From contig FR900165.1 of assembly GCA_000437755.1 (NCBI GenBank), positions 27,370 through 45,185 on the forward strand: DNA of 17,816 nt, in the 5' to 3' direction. The notes beneath the pieces were generated by a model, which worked only from the letters and a program-made list of their open reading frames with translations, was not told the DNA's origin and ran no database searches. The first letter of the stretch is position 1. Each line of letters starts with the position of its first letter. A program made the translations under genes and the position numbers. This document shows positions 14,690-17,816 of this stretch, in pieces. Source of the stretch: Roseburia sp. CAG:303 (GTDB lineage Bacteria; Bacillota; Clostridia; Lachnospirales; Lachnospiraceae).

Positions 14690-16759
14690 TTAAAATTCTA
14701 CAGTTACGCAGAATACATCACCATCTACTTCAACATTCATTGAACCGCCGGAAACCTCGATAAAGCTCTTAGCAATGGACAGTCCCAGTCCGCTTCCTTC
14801 GGTTGTTCTCGACTCATCACCGCGTACAAAACGTTCTACGATATCTGCACCGGTAAACTCCATTTCGTAAGATGCAATGTTTTTGATTACCATCTTTAAC
14901 TTTTCATCACTTACACCGGAAGATATGTAAATACGCGTACCTTCCATGGAATATTTCAGTGCATTATCCATCAGATTCTGTAATGCCCGGTATAATTTTT
15001 TTCCATCACCCCGGATAAAGAACGTATCCGGCTTAATATCAGTTTTTACTATTTTTCCTGATCTGACAATCGTATCATTCATATCCGCAAGAACCTGGTT
15101 AATCAGCATAATTCCGTCAATCGTCTCTATTTCAACATCCTGTCCACTATTTGCCTTTGCGATATCGAATACATCGGATACAATATTTTTTAACTGATAC
15201 GATTTATCCTCCAGAATTTTAACATAGGCAGAAGCCGTATCTGACATTTCTTCTTCCTTTAATAAATTAACATAACTGATAATAGAGGTCAGCGGTGTTT
15301 TCAAATCGTGGGAAACATTCGTAATTAATTCCACCTTCATTTTTTCCGAAGAAATTCTCCGCTCCACGGCCTCTTCCATACCATTGGAAAGACTGTTTAA
15401 TTTATCAGTTACATCATATAATATATCAGTTTTCTCCAAATCACGAATTGCATAATTTCCCTGATAAATATCATCAATCTGCTGATACACCTCATTCAGA
15501 CGTTTCAGAACCAGATATTCATACACACTGAACACACAGTACAGAATCAGATAAACAGCTATGAAGAACACAATCCATCCTCTGGAAGTCTGATGAATAT
15601 ATCCTACTTCCGGCTCGTACCAGCTATCTCCGGCATTCCATATAACAAATGCTGCAAACATGATATAAATCAGTGTCAATATCAGAAATGCCGTTTTCCG
15701 GAATGCCAGTTTTTTTGTTAAGGAAAAATCCTGATAATTGCTTTTCTTTAAAATAAGTACAAAGAAGTTTTTACACTTTCTTCCAATCCACCAGATAAGC
15801 CTTACAATCAGACAATCTCGGAAAAATTTTCTCTCTTTTATCTTTAGGATACATTCCCGGAATGCCAGGTAAAAAATCATTACGACCGCTGCCGTTCCAA
15901 TAGTAACCAGTATTTTTATATTCTGGCTGTAATATTCAAAACTATCCCACAACATAGCAAGTACAAAAACAAAACCAAGGATATCCGCAAACATGATAAG
16001 AAGTGGTATTTCCGTAACGATCTGCTTTTTTCTCTTCATTCCGTTTTTTGTCCTGACGGAAACCAGTGCTGCCATAAGCAGACATACCGCTGAAATCCCA
16101 AACACACTTAAAATATATACCGGATTGTAATCTGGCAGGCTGTCCATAAACTGCAGCCCCGGATTCATTTCTTCATATCTGTCCCAGGTAAGCCATGTGT
16201 ATACACAGACATCCGAATAACCATAAGTGGTAGCCATTTTTGAAATAGCGGTATCCATACTTTGCAATTTTGTTTTTGCAGTATACTCCTTTACATCCCC
16301 ATCCGGGTATTTTACATATGCCGTTTTTCCATCATAGCAAAATGCTGCTGCCCGCTCCTCAAATATACTATCTTTTGTCAGACTGCTGATTTCATTATAT
16401 TTTTCCAGTAAATCCCCTCTGCTCTGATATTTAAAATAGCTGTCTTTTGTTACAACGCACTGATCTAACAGATAAAAATCCGAATAATCCATTTTCTCTG
16501 CATCTGTTCCCGATGCCATTTTTACCGTATCCTCTAAAACGGATACTGCCGCCTGTGCCAGGATTTCATCCGTATCTTCCTTATCCTGCATATATCCGGA
16601 ATATTCCTGATAAGTTTCACTCCGGTGTTTTACCAGCCAGTCCGCTCCCCGGTATGCACCATATGCGGAAGCGACCAGCATAATAATCACAAACAGAACA
16701 GAGAATACATACCGAATATAATATCCTCCCGACTGTTTTTTTTCTACTTCCATGTCCAT
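14690..16759 (-). CDS. Sensor histidine kinase with a multi-pass membrane domain
   Basis: This 689-residue kinase has a first membrane helix (about 16-37), an extracellular region of about 170 residues, then about five more membrane segments (around 213-235, 250-271, 281-303, 355-376 and 393-417). A HAMP-like linker follows, then HisKA with NVSHDLKTPLTSI (phospho-acceptor H484), the N box NLMDNALKYS (N599) and the G2 box GSGLGLSIAKSF (655-666). The G1 position, usually DxGxG, reads IKNIASYEMEFTGAD and lacks the standard motif, a variant I recall in Lachnospiraceae kinases. It begins 2 bp after the response regulator stop, so the two form an operon and a cognate pair. The signal is unknown; the large sensor with extra helices suggests envelope or membrane sensing (inference). 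Confidence 0.92.
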   Translation of the reverse strand: MDMEVEKKQSGGYYIRYVFSVLFVIIMLVASAYGAYRGADWLVKHRSETYQEYSGYMQDKEDTDEILAQAAVSVLEDTVKMASGTDAEKMDYSDFYLLDQCVVTKDSYFKYQSRGDLLEKYNEISSLTKDSIFEERAAAFCYDGKTAYVKYPDGDVKEYTAKTKLQSMDTAISKMATTYGYSDVCVYTWLTWDRYEEMNPGLQFMDSLPDYNPVYILSVFGISAVCLLMAALVSVRTKNGMKRKKQIVTEIPLLIMFADILGFVFVLAMLWDSFEYYSQNIKILVTIGTAAVVMIFYLAFRECILKIKERKFFRDCLIVRLIWWIGRKCKNFFVLILKKSNYQDFSLTKKLAFRKTAFLILTLIYIMFAAFVIWNAGDSWYEPEVGYIHQTSRGWIVFFIAVYLILYCVFSVYEYLVLKRLNEVYQQIDDIYQGNYAIRDLEKTDILYDVTDKLNSLSNGMEEAVERRISSEKMKVELITNVSHDLKTPLTSIISYVNLLKEEEMSDTASAYVKILEDKSYQLKNIVSDVFDIAKANSGQDVEIETIDGIMLINQVLADMNDTIVRSGKIVKTDIKPDTFFIRGDGKKLYRALQNLMDNALKYSMEGTRIYISSGVSDEKLKMVIKNIASYEMEFTGADIVERFVRGDESRTTEGSGLGLSIAKSFIEVSGGSMNVEVDGDVFCVTVEF

Positions 16760-16761
16760 TT

Positions 16762-17487
16762 TTAATCCCTCTGCTTTCCATCAATTTTATAACCAAGTCC
16801 CCACACCACTTTCACATAACGCGGTTCTTTTGGATTTATCTCTATTTTTTCCCTGATATGGCGGATATGCACCATAACCGTATTTTCGACTGCATATCCA
16901 TCTTCTTCCCATACTCTCTGATAAATTTCCTCCGCCGAAAAAATCCTGGACGGATTATTCATTAACAGCTCCAGTATTTTGTATTCCTTCGCAGTCAGTC
17001 TGACCTCCTCTCCATCCACCGTCAGCTTTTTCAGGCTCGTATTCAGCTCCAGTCCGCCGATTACAATCACATGCTCCTTGTTTTCCGGTCCTGTGCTTCC
17101 CATTGCCCCCAGCCTCATGTATCTTCTCAGATTTGCCTTTACTCTTGCCGTAAGTTCCATTGGATTATAAGGCTTTGCGATATAATCATCCGCTCCCATG
17201 GATAACCCCAGTACTTTATCCGTATCCTCTGATTTAGCAGAAAGAACAATAATCGGTATATTATTTTTTTCCCGGATCTTCATAATGGCAGACAGACCAT
17301 CCAGTCTCGGCATCATAATATCAATTAAAATGAGCTGGACACTGTTGGAAACCAGTTTGTCTATCGCCTGTAACCCATCATATGCCTTTATTATGTTATA
17401 TCCTTCCCTTTCCAGCAGTATTGCAATCCCCTCCACAATATCTCTGTTATCATCTACTACTAAAACAGTTGCATTTAATTCATCCAT
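16762..17487 (-). CDS. OmpR/PhoB-family response regulator
   Basis: The 241-residue regulator has a receiver domain with acidic pair D12/D13, phospho-acceptor D56 (LILIDIMMP), S83 and K105 (AKPYNP). A winged-helix DNA-binding domain follows (about 145-238; VRLTAKEYKILELLMNNPSRIFS ... VHIRHIREKIE ... VVWGLGYKI). This is the VanR/PhoB-like form that binds direct repeats as a dimer when phosphorylated. The ATG at 17487 has GGAG 7 nt upstream. Its own upstream region carries 11-bp-spaced TTAAGAA repeats next to a -10 with a poor -35, which suggests positive autoregulation. The partner kinase is the next gene. Confidence 0.95.
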   Translation of the reverse strand: MDELNATVLVVDDNRDIVEGIAILLEREGYNIIKAYDGLQAIDKLVSNSVQLILIDIMMPRLDGLSAIMKIREKNNIPIIVLSAKSEDTDKVLGLSMGADDYIAKPYNPMELTARVKANLRRYMRLGAMGSTGPENKEHVIVIGGLELNTSLKKLTVDGEEVRLTAKEYKILELLMNNPSRIFSAEEIYQRVWEEDGYAVENTVMVHIRHIREKIEINPKEPRYVKVVWGLGYKIDGKQRD

Positions 17488-17519
17488 ATTAAATCTCCAC
17501 TTCTAAACTACCGGTCGGC

Positions 17520-17577
17520 ATTATAATATAATACAAACCTTAAAAATATATCATCTTAATTCTTAAGTATTTCTTAA
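17520..17577 (-). promoter_or_regulatory. Two-component operon promoter with putative response-regulator boxes
   Basis: Minus strand: -10 TATAAT at 17525-17520, with no good -35 at 17 bp (ATTTTT). Upstream, TTAAGAA occurs at 17577-17571 and again at 17566-17560, exactly 11 bp apart, followed by TTAAGAT at 17559-17553. Direct repeats one helical turn apart in front of a weak -35 are the usual binding arrangement for OmpR/PhoB regulators. The first repeat overlaps the U tract of the upstream terminator. Confidence 0.5.
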
Positions 17578-17609
17578 AAAAGAACAAAGCACCAAAAAGC
17601 ACTTTGTTC
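17576..17609 (-). terminator. Intrinsic terminator of the candidate small RNA
   Basis: Minus strand: GAACAAAG (17609-17602) pairs with CTTTGTTC (17589-17582), extendable by wobble and GC pairs towards the loop, followed by six U residues (17581-17576). There is no U tract on the plus strand, so it acts on leftward transcription only. Confidence 0.82.
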
Positions 17610-17667
17610 CACTAATCGACGAAATTCTTTAAATTGTTCTTTTGTTTCACATAGCCTAATAGAAACA
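17576..17667 (-). ncRNA. Candidate small RNA or attenuated leader upstream of the two-component operon
   Basis: A consensus promoter (17701-17673) and a strong intrinsic terminator (17609-17576) bracket about 90 nt on the minus strand. The RNA would start with a hairpin (TTGTTTC at 17668-17662 against GAAACAA at 17648-17642, 13-nt loop). A single-stranded A/U-rich linker follows, then the terminator hairpin. No good start codon with a ribosome binding site is present. It may act in trans as an sRNA or be a leader that limits transcription into the regulator gene. The linker contains GAACAA (17639-17634), which could compete weakly for the 3' arm of the terminator. It does not match any RNA family I recognise. 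Confidence 0.5.
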
Positions 17668-17672
17668 ACTTT

Positions 17673-17701
17673 ATAGTACCATTTTGTAGTTTTTGTGTCA
17701 A
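17673..17701 (-). promoter_or_regulatory. Strong promoter of the candidate small RNA
   Basis: Minus strand: TTGACA (17701-17696), 17-bp spacer, TACTAT (17678-17673) preceded by TGG, making an extended -10. The predicted start is near 17667. The terminator follows about 60 nt downstream, with no gene between. Confidence 0.75.
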
Positions 17702-17790
17702 GTACACAGTTTTTACTATCTTTTATTGCATTTTTTCCTTCCTTATGGTATTTTCTTATCTGAAATAAACTTACCCGCTTAAATAAACAC

Positions 17791-17816
17791 TAGGTAATTG
17801 CGAAACTCATAATTTA
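17791..17816. mobile_element. Second copy of the MITE-like element, cut by the window edge
   Basis: The terminal 16-mer TAGGTAATTGCGAAAC followed by TCATAATTTA matches positions 330-355 in 25 of 26 bases and has the same orientation. The single difference (G for T at the fourth base) equals the sequence of the opposite end of the first copy, so this end is probably the unmutated form. The rest lies outside the window. Confidence 0.8.

Overview
The window looks like chromosomal DNA from a low-GC, anaerobic, spore-forming Clostridia member, most likely a Lachnospiraceae gut bacterium. That placement is inferred from AT-rich intergenic DNA, purine-rich ribosome binding sites, TTGACA/TATAAT-type promoters, an spmB sporulation gene and protein styles familiar from that family. 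No phage genes, tRNA or rRNA genes, or CRISPR array are visible.

Layout. At the left edge, on the minus strand, are the 5' part of thiF and the whole of thiS (thiamine sulfur transfer). Upstream of thiS sits a 207-bp MITE-like element flanked by a perfect 11-bp direct repeat, and beyond it a strong hairpin terminator with a consensus-like promoter just before it. From 689 to 9607 there is a minus-strand run. Read in transcription order it holds a secreted 846-residue protein of unknown function, metG, tatD, rsmA, a MATE transporter, and an FKBP/trigger-factor-like lipoprotein with its own promoter. MetG and tatD overlap by one base, and rsmA follows closely. A plus-strand DUF885-type metallohydrolase lipoprotein (9814-11727) is divergent from the 846-residue gene. 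It converges, across a two-way terminator, on a small soluble PocR-domain chemoreceptor-like protein. An spmB gene without spmA follows on the plus strand, ending 2 bp from the convergent end of a DUF815 AAA+ ATPase. The right part holds an OmpR-type response regulator and multi-pass histidine kinase operon, which reads leftward towards the ATPase gene.

The right-hand intergenic region (17488-17790) is the least ordinary part. It contains a self-contained transcription unit (consensus promoter, about 90 nt, strong intrinsic terminator) just upstream of the regulator promoter, which carries 11-bp-spaced TTAAGAA repeats. The window ends 26 bp into a second copy of the MITE-like element, whose visible end matches the first copy in 25 of 26 positions and has the same orientation.

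I do not see a complete multi-gene defence or biosynthetic system that is clearly new. The strongest leads are the MITE family, the candidate small RNA or attenuated leader beside the two-component operon, and the minimal PocR chemoreceptor-like protein.
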